Assembly: GCA_964036045.1 (NCBI GenBank)
Contig: OZ038385.1
Location: 58,561,919 to 58,625,918, forward strand
Direction: 5' to 3'
DNA: 64,000 nt
DNA from: Eutreptiella sp. 'Long Island Sound 2002'
Taxonomy: Eukaryota; Euglenozoa; Euglenophyceae; Eutreptiales; Eutreptiaceae
The notes under the pieces were generated by a model that ran no database searches, was not told where the DNA came from, and saw only the letters and a list, made by a program, of their open reading frames with translations. This document shows, in pieces, positions 21,734-30,380 of this stretch. The translations under genes were made by a program, and so were the position numbers. Each line of letters starts with the position of its first letter. Positions within the stretch are counted from its first letter, which is position 1.

Positions 21734-23514
21734 TCTCCACCCACTACCGCACCCCCACCGCCGCCGCCACCGCCGACCAGCAGGCATGGCTCTCCCCCTG
21801 GTTTCACACGGTACCCCCAGACCACCCGGCGCACGTAGCCTGGACCCGAACACCCACGGCGACATGGACGTTCACCAACGAGCGGGCAGACCCGGACAGC
21901 GTAGCCATGGAGTACGACCGCTGCGACCCACACCGCGCAGGACCTCAGGAGGCAGCCATGCACCCCCTACAGCACAAATGCCCCACCCTCCGCGGCGACA
22001 AAGACGACAAGGAGCGGCGACAGACCATCACGTGCCAGAAGTTCCACCCCAACACGGGATACCTCTTCCACCTGATGTACGCGTATATCACCCAGGGACG
22101 CCCAGACAGGGGCCTCCTCCGCCTCACCCCACGAGCCCAGGCCATCATCACCCAGGGGATAGGTGTCTATGCAGCGCCACTACTGCAACCCACGCAAATC
22201 ACCGCCAGAACCGCCCAGGGGAACCCCATCTACGTCTATCACCCCACAGCAATCGCCCGCCTACCCATTCCCAGCGACACCGACATCATCTACTTCACTG
22301 ACGCATCCGGCACCCAGCAACGCACCCCCACGGTCGGTTGCGCCTCCGTGCGCATCACCCGGCACGCGGACGGCCTCCACGTGGAACACCACACCGGGGC
22401 CACCATCTTTGGGGCGTCCTCCCACAGCGAACTGCGCACCATGGCAGACGCCGTCACCGCCACCCCGCCACCCACGACGATCCGGCCCCGCAACATCACG
22501 GTAGTCGTGGACGCCACGGTCGACATCCACCTCACCAGGCGCCTTGCGGACCTGCCCCTCCACAAAGCACTCGAATCCGGCCTCACCACAGAAGCGTTGG
22601 GACTATGGATGGCCTTCAAGGGCATGCACCCCCAGGACGCCCTACACATCGTCAAGCAGGAGTCACACCGCTACGCATACGGCAATGGACGCGCAGACAC
22701 GCAGGCCAAACACCAGAACACCAACCACACCCCAGGGCTCGAACGCGTGCGACTGGACACCCCACACCACAGCCACCTGCAGCACCTGCCCCCGATACCC
22801 CCGGCCACACAGCCCCCCCAATGGATGCCCGAGGACACGCCGTACACGGATCGAGACAAGCAGTACCACTACCCCACACCCATCCAGCAACTGGCCACCA
22901 CACTGGGCCACCCAGCGAACACCGAACTCCTCCGACGCCTCGAAGACTCCGTCCACACCCCCCTCTACTACTCCGCCCTGCGCCCGGATAGCCTCCCAGC
23001 ACACCTACAAAAGCCCCGACTCCAACTCGCCATCGAACAACTTCCCCTCCTCACCCGATACCACCGATGGTATACGCGCCGCTCGATCCACGTCCCCGCA
23101 GGACACACCAAATGCATCTGCAGCCACGCGGAAGAAGAAACATGGGACCACTTCAAGGCGTGCCCCCTGTACAGAGGACTGGACACCCTCACAGACTGGA
23201 ACCCAACCCACACCATCGCACAGCACGCCGGATGGCTGACGCAGTCCCCGGCGACCCAACAACTCACCACCGTCCTCAAGCAGACAGAGGTGCTCGAGGC
23301 AGTCCGCAGGGGCCTCGTCCCCACTGCCGTCTACACCTTGCTACGCACCCATGCGGAGGACCGCCAGGCCACGGCGGCGCACATGCAGCGGACGGCCGTT
23401 GCCAAGACGGCGGAGCAGCTCACATACCGCACCCACAAATACCTGCAGCATACGGCAACCCTGCCCCCAACAGACCAAGCCAACCTCCTCAAACTCCTGT
23501 TCTACCAACCATGA
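21478..23514 (+). CDS. LINE ORF2-like C-terminal half: RNase H and zinc motif (5'-truncated)
   Basis: About 678 codons, open to the left breakpoint; an internal ATG at 21,907 gives 535 aa. The N-terminal part has a possible finger (CWHCGPAAL). RNase H shows the four acidic positions: IIYFTDASGTQ, SSHSELRTMADAV, ITVVVDATVDI and GNGRADTQAKHQ. Near the C-terminus lies CICSHAEEETWDHFKACPLY, the C-x-C...H...C motif usual after RNase H or RT in plant-type and I/L1-type LINE ORF2 proteins. RT and endonuclease would lie further 5' and are absent. RNase H here would remove the RNA strand after reverse transcription. It ends in TGA overlapping an ATG (ATGA). The inverted copy shares this region at 42,600-44,123 but carries a TAG near 43,645. 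Confidence 0.8.
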   Translation, partial: LILGSPEPTPSAEGWTAPTILLLAPNGHKHATRTVQRHHAPWSIPKHNAPETDVPPVRHSDQGIPRTCWHCGPAALDTPWPLLHLISTHYRTPTAAATADQQAWLSPWFHTVPPDHPAHVAWTRTPTATWTFTNERADPDSVAMEYDRCDPHRAGPQEAAMHPLQHKCPTLRGDKDDKERRQTITCQKFHPNTGYLFHLMYAYITQGRPDRGLLRLTPRAQAIITQGIGVYAAPLLQPTQITARTAQGNPIYVYHPTAIARLPIPSDTDIIYFTDASGTQQRTPTVGCASVRITRHADGLHVEHHTGATIFGASSHSELRTMADAVTATPPPTTIRPRNITVVVDATVDIHLTRRLADLPLHKALESGLTTEALGLWMAFKGMHPQDALHIVKQESHRYAYGNGRADTQAKHQNTNHTPGLERVRLDTPHHSHLQHLPPIPPATQPPQWMPEDTPYTDRDKQYHYPTPIQQLATTLGHPANTELLRRLEDSVHTPLYYSALRPDSLPAHLQKPRLQLAIEQLPLLTRYHRWYTRRSIHVPAGHTKCICSHAEEETWDHFKACPLYRGLDTLTDWNPTHTIAQHAGWLTQSPATQQLTTVLKQTEVLEAVRRGLVPTAVYTLLRTHAEDRQATAAHMQRTAVAKTAEQLTYRTHKYLQHTATLPPTDQANLLKLLFYQP

Positions 23515-23529
23515 GAACCTACCTCGTGA

Positions 23530-24267
23530 CATACCAACACGGAACCCCCACCACGTCTACACACCATCCACCGAGCACAGCACTGGCACAGCACACACGG
23601 ACACCACAGGCACCGCACACACTCCCACCAGCATGCGCGCGCCACCAGCCCCCATCCCCCCACGCCGCCGTCCGTCCACAGGTACCACCAACCACCAGCC
23701 ACCGCATGTCCCCTCTGCGTTCGCCGGCGGCTACCACAGACAGCCCTGCCCTGCAACGCAGACCACTGGGTCTGCCTGGGAGCCGCACACCGCCTCACCC
23801 GCTGCCCCCACTGCGGGGACCTCAACCCCCGCCACCGCGAGCGGCCCGCGGCCCCAGCCGCACCCCCCCCCGCCAGCCACCCCAGCTTCTTCGGGTTCCT
23901 CACCGACACCCTCCGGGACCACCTGGGAGGGTACTACGTGGCGGACGCGGCGAACCACGCATGGACCATAGCCGTGGCCACGGGCAGCACACCCCTGCCC
24001 CCCCACAGCCCACCCCTACGCCACAGCGGAGGCGGCTTGAACGTGGCGGCCCGCCACATCCTCCTCGCCCTATACCTCCACCACCGAGACCTACACCTCC
24101 CAGACCCACAACTCCCGGCCCCCCAAGCAGCAGCCCTGACGCCGGAAGCGTGGGCCGACACGGCACCAGAGGAGATAGCAGCCTACCTCCGAATCACTTG
24201 CCGCCGGTTCAAAAACGCCCTCGGCCGACGGAAGGGAACACCTTACCCACTCAGCGCACTCCTCTGA
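23530..24267 (+). CDS. LINE-like element: Cys/His-cluster protein (unknown)
   Basis: An open frame of 245 codons in the same frame as the preceding ORF, separated only by two TGA codons (23,512 and 23,527), with no in-frame ATG at its beginning. The middle holds a zinc-binding pattern: ACPLC, then about 15 residues, then CNADHWVC, then H, then CPHCG, a RING- or treble-clef-like cluster. A compact C-terminal part follows (PSFFGFLTDTLRDHLGGYY; AARHILLALYLHH; PEEIAAYLRITCRRFKNALG). The regular zinc spacing and protein-like tail suggest a true coding segment, perhaps expressed by readthrough or reinitiation. It is deleted from the inverted copy. Function unknown; the RING-like reading is a guess. 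Confidence 0.5.
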   Translation, partial: HTNTEPPPRLHTIHRAQHWHSTHGHHRHRTHSHQHARATSPHPPTPPSVHRYHQPPATACPLCVRRRLPQTALPCNADHWVCLGAAHRLTRCPHCGDLNPRHRERPAAPAAPPPASHPSFFGFLTDTLRDHLGGYYVADAANHAWTIAVATGSTPLPPHSPPLRHSGGGLNVAARHILLALYLHHRDLHLPDPQLPAPQAAALTPEAWADTAPEEIAAYLRITCRRFKNALGRRKGTPYPLSALL

Positions 24268-24369
24268 CCAGCACACCACCCCCACCCCGCACAATAGAAG
24301 CCCGCCGAGGGCTGGGCGTCTTTTCGGGACGCCCACCTGGCCGCCCCCGACGAGGCCACCGCCACGCGG

Positions 24370-26980
24370 ATGGGCCTCACGGACCAGGAAACCTACGTCA
24401 GAGGCCTCAAGACGAGCCTCCAAGAGGCACACCGCTGGCACGCCCGCTCCCCGTCGCCCCCACAGGGACAGGGGGGTTCAGCCTCCCCCGACACCCACCA
24501 GGCCAAGAAGACCAAGACAGGTCAGGGGGCCCGCCAACGCGCCCACCAGCAGGGCGCGACGCCCCGACCAAGGCCCGGGTCCAGCCACACGGCACCAACC
24601 CACGCCCAGACCCCCGGGGCACACCAACAACACTGCCACCGCCAGCGCCCGCCACCACCACCGTACCGCAGCACCCAAACCCTGCAGCCCAGTCAGCCAC
24701 CACCGCCCACACACGTCCACACCATGCCAGGACCACCATACGCGCAGAGCCAGGGGACATGGCACCACCAACACCACCACCACGCCCCCGTCCCTCCCAA
24801 CCCCTACCCCCTAATGCCCCAAAGCTACAGCAACCCCCACCAGCTACATCCCCACCACGCCCTGGCACAACCAGGCCCCGCGAACCACCCACCCCACATA
24901 GCGCACATCACCGCACCACACCATCACGTATTCCACCACCACCAGCCCCTGCCACCACACCCACCAACGCCGGGGTACCACACACAACCGAAACACCCTC
25001 CACACCACCACCACGCGGTCCAGCACCACCCGCCGCCCCCGCTACACGGGCCCACGACATACGGGCCACGGTACACCCCCATGGACCCGCGAGGAGCCGC
25101 GCACGCACACCAGCAACACCAGGGCCTAGTAGGAGCGCCCCACCACCACCAACAGCCCCTCCACCCACACCCCATACCAGCGAGCACCATCCACCAGCAG
25201 CCACCCATCACATACGGACCACAGCCCCACCCGGGGGCTCATGCGGCCGCCTCCCACCCGCACCCCGGCACCACAGCCAGTCAAGAACCGCAAGGGCCAC
25301 ACGGCGCACACACGCAACACCCACACAACCCACAGGGACGCCTGGACCCCCAGCTAGCACAACACCCACCCCCGCCCCCCCCACCCCACCACCACCAGCA
25401 GCCCCCCCACCCACACCCCATACCAGCGAGCACCATCCACCAGCAGCCACCCATTACATACGGACCACAGCCCCACCCGGACGCTCATGCGGCCGCCTCC
25501 CACCCACACCCCGGCACCACAACCAGTCAAGAACCGCAAGGGCCGCACGGCGCACACACGCAACACCCACACGACCCACAGGGACGCCCAGACCCCCAGC
25601 CAGCACAACACCCACCTCCGCCCCCCCCACCACCAACAGCGCCACCCCCACACCACCCCCCCCCGCCCCCCCCCCCGAGACCAGGCCACGGACACAACAC
25701 GCGGCAGCCAGCACCAGCCAATTGACGTCGATACCCCCGCCGACACACGCCACCGCGAATCCCCCCTCCCGCGACCGCCACAAGAGACCCCATCACCGGA
25801 CCCCACGCGCGACAACGACGACCACCCCCCCCAACCCACACCACCCCCCCCATCACACCCCGCACCACCAGTCGCCGCACCGGCCGAACCCTACGCCCTA
25901 CACAACCCCGCAGCGGTACGGCAGCACCTCCGGGGACTCGGGGAACAGGACGTCGTGCTGTACCTCCGCACCTCCGGCACCAGCACCCCCATCCGGGCGG
26001 CCACCCTGGTCCAGGCGGCCACCCTGGGGGAAGGCATCAGAGACTTCCTCTTCGACGCCTTCCTCCACGTCGCCCGACACGAGCGCCCCCCACGCGCCAC
26101 CCCAGACGGCGAGAGCCCGCCCCCCACGGGGAGCCAGATCTGGGTGCCCCCCATCGACTGGGGGCGACACCTGGTCGGACACCCCGTGCCGGGGCGGGTG
26201 GACACCAAGGGCCACACCCGCTACCACGAGCCCGACATGGCCCACCCCCCACCCAACGCCACCCCCGACAGCACCAAAGAGTGGGAGCGGAAAACATGGG
26301 TAGCCCGGATGGCCTCCCTGAGCAACTTCCGGCACCACGTCCCGGGGGACATCCCCACCCCCGACGAGCAGCAGCCAGCCCCCTCCACGTACATGACCCT
26401 CATGTACAATCTGCACTACACCCTCTCCACCACCACCTACAACGCACCCACAGACCACTGGGTGGTACACGGCACCGACTCCCTCCTCCCCGCCGACTAC
26501 ACCCCACCCCCACACAACCCAGGCCCCGACACGTACGCCAGGGGGGACGACCCGGACGACCCCCACATCTGGGGCACGTGGGAACCCAAATCCCTGGACA
26601 CGCTGCTCTCCATCCGCAGCGGCTACCAGGGCCTTGGTAGGGCGATGTATTGCCTCGCCAAGTGGACCCAACGGACCTCGGGGATCCCCACGGACCGATG
26701 GGTGTGGGTGGTCACGCTGCTCCCCCAGCAGAGGGAAGCCCCCCCAAACCGCAGGGGACCCACCCCCCCACGCCCCACCACCCTACAACTATGCCCGTAC
26801 ATGGTGGCAGCCCGCCTCATGACGCTGCTGTGGCCGGGCCCAGACACCCCCACCCAAAACTACCCCCACCTCACAGAGGAGGACATGCCCGGCATCCAGC
26901 GATGCTTCTTCCAGACCCTCAACTACCTCCAGCAAACACACCCGCACGTCCTGGAGCAGATATGGCCACCCCCCGGGTAA
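24370..26980 (+). CDS. LINE-like element: Pro/His-rich protein with conserved C-terminal domain (frameshifted copy)
   Basis: ATG at 24,370; the frame is open back to a TAG at 24,295. The first about 450 codons are low-complexity, rich in Pro, His, Gln and Thr, including two tandem 82-residue units (offset 246 bp, near 25,144 and 25,390: HPHPIPASTIHQQPPITYGP and following). The initial frame closes at 25,725 while the continuing frame (open to 26,980) carries an ordered domain of about 350 residues: YALHNPAAVRQHLRGLGEQD, LGEGIRDFLFDAFLHVARHE, WVPPIDWGRHLVGHP, WVARMASLSNFRHHVPGDI, GYQGLGRAMYCLAKWTQR, EEDMPGIQRCFFQTL. In the inverted copy both halves are in one frame, so a slip in a C-run near 25,620-25,680 broke this one. 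No known family recognised; a structural ORF1/Gag-like role is only a guess. Confidence 0.6.
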
Positions 26981-28437
26981 CCCACGTGCCCGCGCAGCCG
27001 AGACAACGCCGCCACGCCAGCACCAGCACGCACGGATCACCAGGGAAAACGCGCGCACACGCCCGGTGCCCGAACCTGCACCCTCGTTCTCGCTACTTAC
27101 AGGACCCAGCATCATACGCCCGCCCCCGAGGCCCAGGACCCTCCGCCGTCTCCCACAGCCCTCTCCTCCGCCTCCGACTCCACAACCTCCACCACCACGA
27201 CCACCTCATCCACCACCACCACCACGTCCTCATCCAGCACTCCACCCCCCAGGCCGCGGGGGACACCTCCCAAACGGGCCTCCAAACCCGCCCCCAACGC
27301 GAGCAGCCCCGCCGCCGCCAAGGCCCACGCCCCGACGAAGCCCACACCCACGACCCAGCCGAAGCCCAAGACCGCCGCCAAACGGCCACCCAAACCCGTC
27401 AGCACGCCACGACCGCAACCCGCAGCCAAGCCCAAACCCAAGCCCAAACCCGGCGCCACGACGGCAGCGCGAGCCCGGCCCCCCGAGGACGTCCTCTACG
27501 ACATCCGGCCCCAGCCGTCCCAGGCCCGAAGGCAGCAGCGCCCAGCGCGGCGCCCCCCCCCCCCGTCACCGACGCCACCGCCACCACCTTCATGGCGGAG
27601 CGCGCCGCGGCCGAAGCGCGACGCACCTCGTCCCGCCACCTCTCAAAGCCCGCACCCCAGGCCCACGGACCACTCCCGACCAAGCCAGAACGACGCCAGG
27701 GTCCACAAGCAGCGTCCCCGCCCCCCTACCGGCCCTCTATGACAGCCCACATGCAACGCATGCCCCAATACCGCCGCCGCCGGGAATCCCCGCCGGACCC
27801 CGAGGCGGAGACCGTACGCGCACACCCGCGGGTCCACATCCGCGTGCACCCCCACTCCCCACGCACCCCCACGGAACAGGACTACGAGGAATCCCCCAGG
27901 CCCGCCACCGCCGCCGGTCCCCACGACCCCATCACACCCACCCACGCCCACTCCTCCGCCCAAGACCGCAGGCCCGCCCAGGAACAGTGGTGGCAGCGCT
28001 GGACCCACACGCAGCTCTGGGAGCTGCGGAAGTGGGCCCGGGGAGAGCCCTCCCTCGAGGGCCTGGTCCATCGGCCCCGCAAGGGGTCGGTGGAGAACTG
28101 CCGCCTCCGGCCGGCGGGGGGGTGGATGCCGCAGGCCGCATGGGAAGCCATGCTGGCCGATGCGCTCCACCCCCTGGGAGTCCACCCCCGCAACCTCCCC
28201 GCGCCCCAGGACCACCCGTATGTCCTCAGGCGCCTGCGGGAGACCCTCCAGGAAACGCAGCGGGACGGCATCCGCCTGTGGGACATCACCCAAAGCCCAG
28301 CCCCGCACGCACACACCCCCTCACCACCCCACAAGCCTCGGCGCACCGACACCGGCGACACCCACAGCACCCCAGGAGCCCTGCGCGCCACACAACAGGA
28401 CGCGCCTGACCCCCCGGCCAGCGGCGCCGCCATCTAA
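26962..28437 (+). CDS. LINE-like element: basic Pro/Arg-rich protein
   Basis: The ATG at 26,962 lies within the last 19 bases of the preceding ORF (ATGGCCACCCCCCGGGTAA), an overlap conserved in the inverted copy. 491 codons. The N-terminal two thirds are basic, low-complexity Ala/Pro/Arg/Gln/His sequence; the last about 150 residues look ordered and are almost unchanged between copies: WWQRWTHTQLWELRKWARGE, EGLVHRPRKGSVENCRLRPA, GGWMPQAAWEAMLADALHPL, LRRLRETLQETQRDGIRLWD. The basic character suggests nucleic-acid binding, which is inference. It ends at TAA, after which the same frame remains open for another 208 codons. Confidence 0.55.
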   Translation: MATPRVTHVPAQPRQRRHASTSTHGSPGKTRAHARCPNLHPRSRYLQDPASYARPRGPGPSAVSHSPLLRLRLHNLHHHDHLIHHHHHVLIQHSTPQAAGDTSQTGLQTRPQREQPRRRQGPRPDEAHTHDPAEAQDRRQTATQTRQHATTATRSQAQTQAQTRRHDGSASPAPRGRPLRHPAPAVPGPKAAAPSAAPPPPVTDATATTFMAERAAAEARRTSSRHLSKPAPQAHGPLPTKPERRQGPQAASPPPYRPSMTAHMQRMPQYRRRRESPPDPEAETVRAHPRVHIRVHPHSPRTPTEQDYEESPRPATAAGPHDPITPTHAHSSAQDRRPAQEQWWQRWTHTQLWELRKWARGEPSLEGLVHRPRKGSVENCRLRPAGGWMPQAAWEAMLADALHPLGVHPRNLPAPQDHPYVLRRLRETLQETQRDGIRLWDITQSPAPHAHTPSPPHKPRRTDTGDTHSTPGALRATQQDAPDPPASGAAI

Positions 28438-29061
28438 CCCCGTTACCCAGCAAACCACCACCACGGGGCGCCACGCCAGGCCCCGCCCAGAAGTCACCAA
28501 ACGAACCGGACGCCGAAGGAAGCCAACGCACACGACAACGAGCACCACTACGCCCAAAGGCGCCGAACCCAGGCCCGCTACCGTGGGCTCCTCTCCACCC
28601 TCAGCACGACACACACGTCGCTGGCGTCACTCCTCCGCCGTGCCCCCTCCCACGCCACCGCCCCGCCCCCCCCCCTCCCGCCGCACGTCCCCACGCCGCC
28701 CAGCACCCAGCCCCACACACTGCGCCACAGCATCGCCCTAGTCCGGCTCCTCCACCATCGCGCCACTTGGCACCTCACAGTAGACCGCCGTCCTGTGGTC
28801 CCGCTCCCCCCAGCACCGCTCCCGGGGCCGCACCCCGCCCACGTCGTGTTCGCCCCCACGTCGCGGGCCGCGGACATCCTCCCGCTCCTCGCCGCCACCC
28901 CTCCCGGGCATCGCATACTGCTTGCCGCCAACCCCTCGCTCCTCAGTGAGGTCCTCATCGGGCACGCCGACGCCCTGCACGTGCGCCCGCTGCTGCCCAA
29001 CCTGCACGCTGCGTACGCCCCCGGCACGCCCGTCGACCCCTCCGTGTGGGACTCCCAGTGA
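28438..29061 (+). CDS. LINE-like element: small downstream ORF in frame after a TAA
   Basis: Starting directly after the TAA at 28,435-28,437 and in the same frame, 207 codons stay open until TGA. It has a basic, His-rich start, then STLSTTHTSLASLLRRAPSH, then a Pro tract and a conserved end: LRHSIALVRLLHHR, TWHLTVDRRPVVPL, HVVFAPTSRAADILPLLAAT, ADALHVRPLLPNLHAAYAPG. No in-frame ATG lies near the start. The last about 140 residues are conserved in the inverted copy (37,967-38,389), with substitutions that mostly keep the frame. Readthrough of the TAA would fuse it to the basic protein; alternatively it starts internally. Function unknown. Confidence 0.4.
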   Translation, partial: PRYPANHHHGAPRQAPPRSHQTNRTPKEANAHDNEHHYAQRRRTQARYRGLLSTLSTTHTSLASLLRRAPSHATAPPPPLPPHVPTPPSTQPHTLRHSIALVRLLHHRATWHLTVDRRPVVPLPPAPLPGPHPAHVVFAPTSRAADILPLLAATPPGHRILLAANPSLLSEVLIGHADALHVRPLLPNLHAAYAPGTPVDPSVWDSQ

Positions 29062-29490
29062 GGCCACCAGCCAACGGCCGGCCCGCACGCACCACCCCGC
29101 ACCCGCCTCGGGCGCACGACCCCGTGGACGCCGCTACCCACACGCCCGGCCCCGCGCAACCGCCTAACCGAGCCAGAACCCAAGCACAAATCAAACCCGA
29201 GCCACACCCCGAAACCGCTAACCCTTGACTCCTAACCAAGCCCGCCGAGGGAACAACGTAACCACAGCCCATACCCACAGCCCACACAGCCGCCTAACCA
29301 GCCAGCTCCAGAAGCAAAGAGACACCTCACCAAACCCACCCTGACCCAGGCCCGTGTACATCAGGACGCGCGAGCCGCACCCCTGGGGCGCGACCGCCGC
29401 CACAGCACCGACGACACACGCCAGAGGACACAACGCTATTGCACCGCCGCACCAGCTGCCCGTGCCTGTGCCTGCAGTGTACGCGCGCCC

Positions 29491-29565
29491 CTGTTTTTCT
29501 CTTTTTTGTTTTTTCTTTTTTTTTCCCAAAAAAAAAAAAAAAAAAAACAAGTAAAAAAAAAAAAC
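29491..29565. repeat. Poly-T / poly-A block
   Basis: Interrupted T-runs (about 29,491-29,523), CCC, then A-runs of about 19 and 12 bases. The two halves are complementary. The inverted copy has the corresponding block at 37,284-37,340 with different run lengths. Confidence 0.85.
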
Positions 29566-29630
29566 GAAAATTAGGGGGGGAGGAAGAGGGACACAACCAC
29601 CCATGGCACACGCGCACCGCACACAGCACG

Positions 29631-29815
29631 CACACCGGTGAACAGGAGCCCAGTGGCCCAGGACACCGCACATGCAACACAACACACCGAGCGAGCACAC
29701 CGGTGAACAGGAGCCAGCTGGCCCAGGACACCGCAGACGCACCACAGCAAACCGCGCGGGCACACCGGTGAACAGGAGCCCAGCGGCCCAGGACACTGCA
29801 CACACGTAGGGCGGC
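29631..29815 (+). repeat. 65-bp tandem repeat, three copies
   Basis: Units begin CACACCGGTGAACAGGAGCC at 29,631, 29,696 and 29,761; the third is partial. The mirrored array is at about 37,042-37,226 in copy 2. Confidence 0.9.
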
Positions 29816-30363
29816 CGAGGGACAGGAAAGAACCAATACTCCATGGGTCGGACGCACTGGGGCGACCCAGCCGACCCACCGGGCCAGTGGCTGGAGCGGT
29901 ACTCCAAGGCCACTGGTCCGAGCCCGGCCAGGCTGCATCGGGGACCATGGCAAACGTCACCCGGAGCCATGGAAGCAACCGGTGACAGGCGAGCCGGTAC
30001 ACAGTCCAGGAGGGGGTCACCTGCCAAGCAGAGTGGCCCCGCAACTCAAGCCACAAGGGTGAGGCGGTCGTACCGTAGACAAGCGGGAGCAATACCCCTT
30101 GTGGTGAGAGATACTCCACACGGCTGGGCAGCCCCCCAGAGCTGCCGCCCAAAGGAGGGGGCATGTGGCCCTACCCATGGACACATGTGGGGACACCCTC
30201 CCACCTGGGACACATGGACCGGGTGGCCGCGACAATGCCTTCCCAAGCATACGCGGGAGCGGCCCAAGAGGCACCTGACATAGGGCAGTGGGAGGGACAG
30301 GACGTCCCCTTGGTAAGACCTTCTCCCTGCAATGTCAAAGGAGGCATCCCGAGCTCCCGAAGA

Positions 30364-30380
30364 TACCTACCTACCTACCT
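30364..30380 (+). other. (TACC)n 3' tail of the LINE-like element
   Basis: TACCTACCTACCTACCT joins directly to RE1 pol sequence at 30,380-30,381. Short tandem tails of this sort are known for several LINE groups. The same tail ends copy 2 at 36,468-36,482. Confidence 0.8.

Larger units (their letters stand above)
29062..30363 (+). other. LINE-like element 3' untranslated region, copy 1
   Basis: No convincing gene. It contains CTAACC-rich sequence (29,160-29,340), a T-tract followed by A-tracts at 29,491-29,565 that could fold into an A-T hairpin, a 65-bp triplet repeat, and a conserved terminal 600 bp also present in copy 2; part of that end recurs in the truncated fragment at 54,557-54,822. 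Confidence 0.6.
21476..30380 (+). mobile_element. LINE-like element, copy 1 (8.9 kb, plus orientation)
   Basis: A non-LTR retrotransposon by its features: RNase H plus C-terminal Cys/His motif of LINE ORF2 type, no LTRs, a simple-repeat 3' tail (TACC)n at 30,364-30,380, and 3'-end-only related copies elsewhere in the window (54,557-54,822). It is 5'-truncated: the first ORF is open to the left edge and lacks endonuclease and RT. Downstream of that ORF lie four more coding segments (23,530-29,061) and a 1.3-kb 3' UTR. The sense strand is extremely C/A-rich. A second copy lies inverted at 36,468-44,123. The exact left edge is uncertain by about 18 bp because AGTATGAGCTACGAGGAG is shared with RE1 RT and with the other copy's junction. 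Confidence 0.8.

Noticed and set aside
21476-21740. N-terminal 85-codon extension of RE1 pol
   Set aside because: It is the antisense of the LINE-like first ORF; that ORF is continuous on the plus strand, so the minus-strand extension is accidental.
23067-26303. A 1,078-codon Pro/Arg-rich frame
   Set aside because: It lies out of frame with the RNase H ORF and the Pro/His-rich ORF, and exists only because the C/A-rich strand has few stops in any frame. No ordered motif, and copy 2 does not preserve it.
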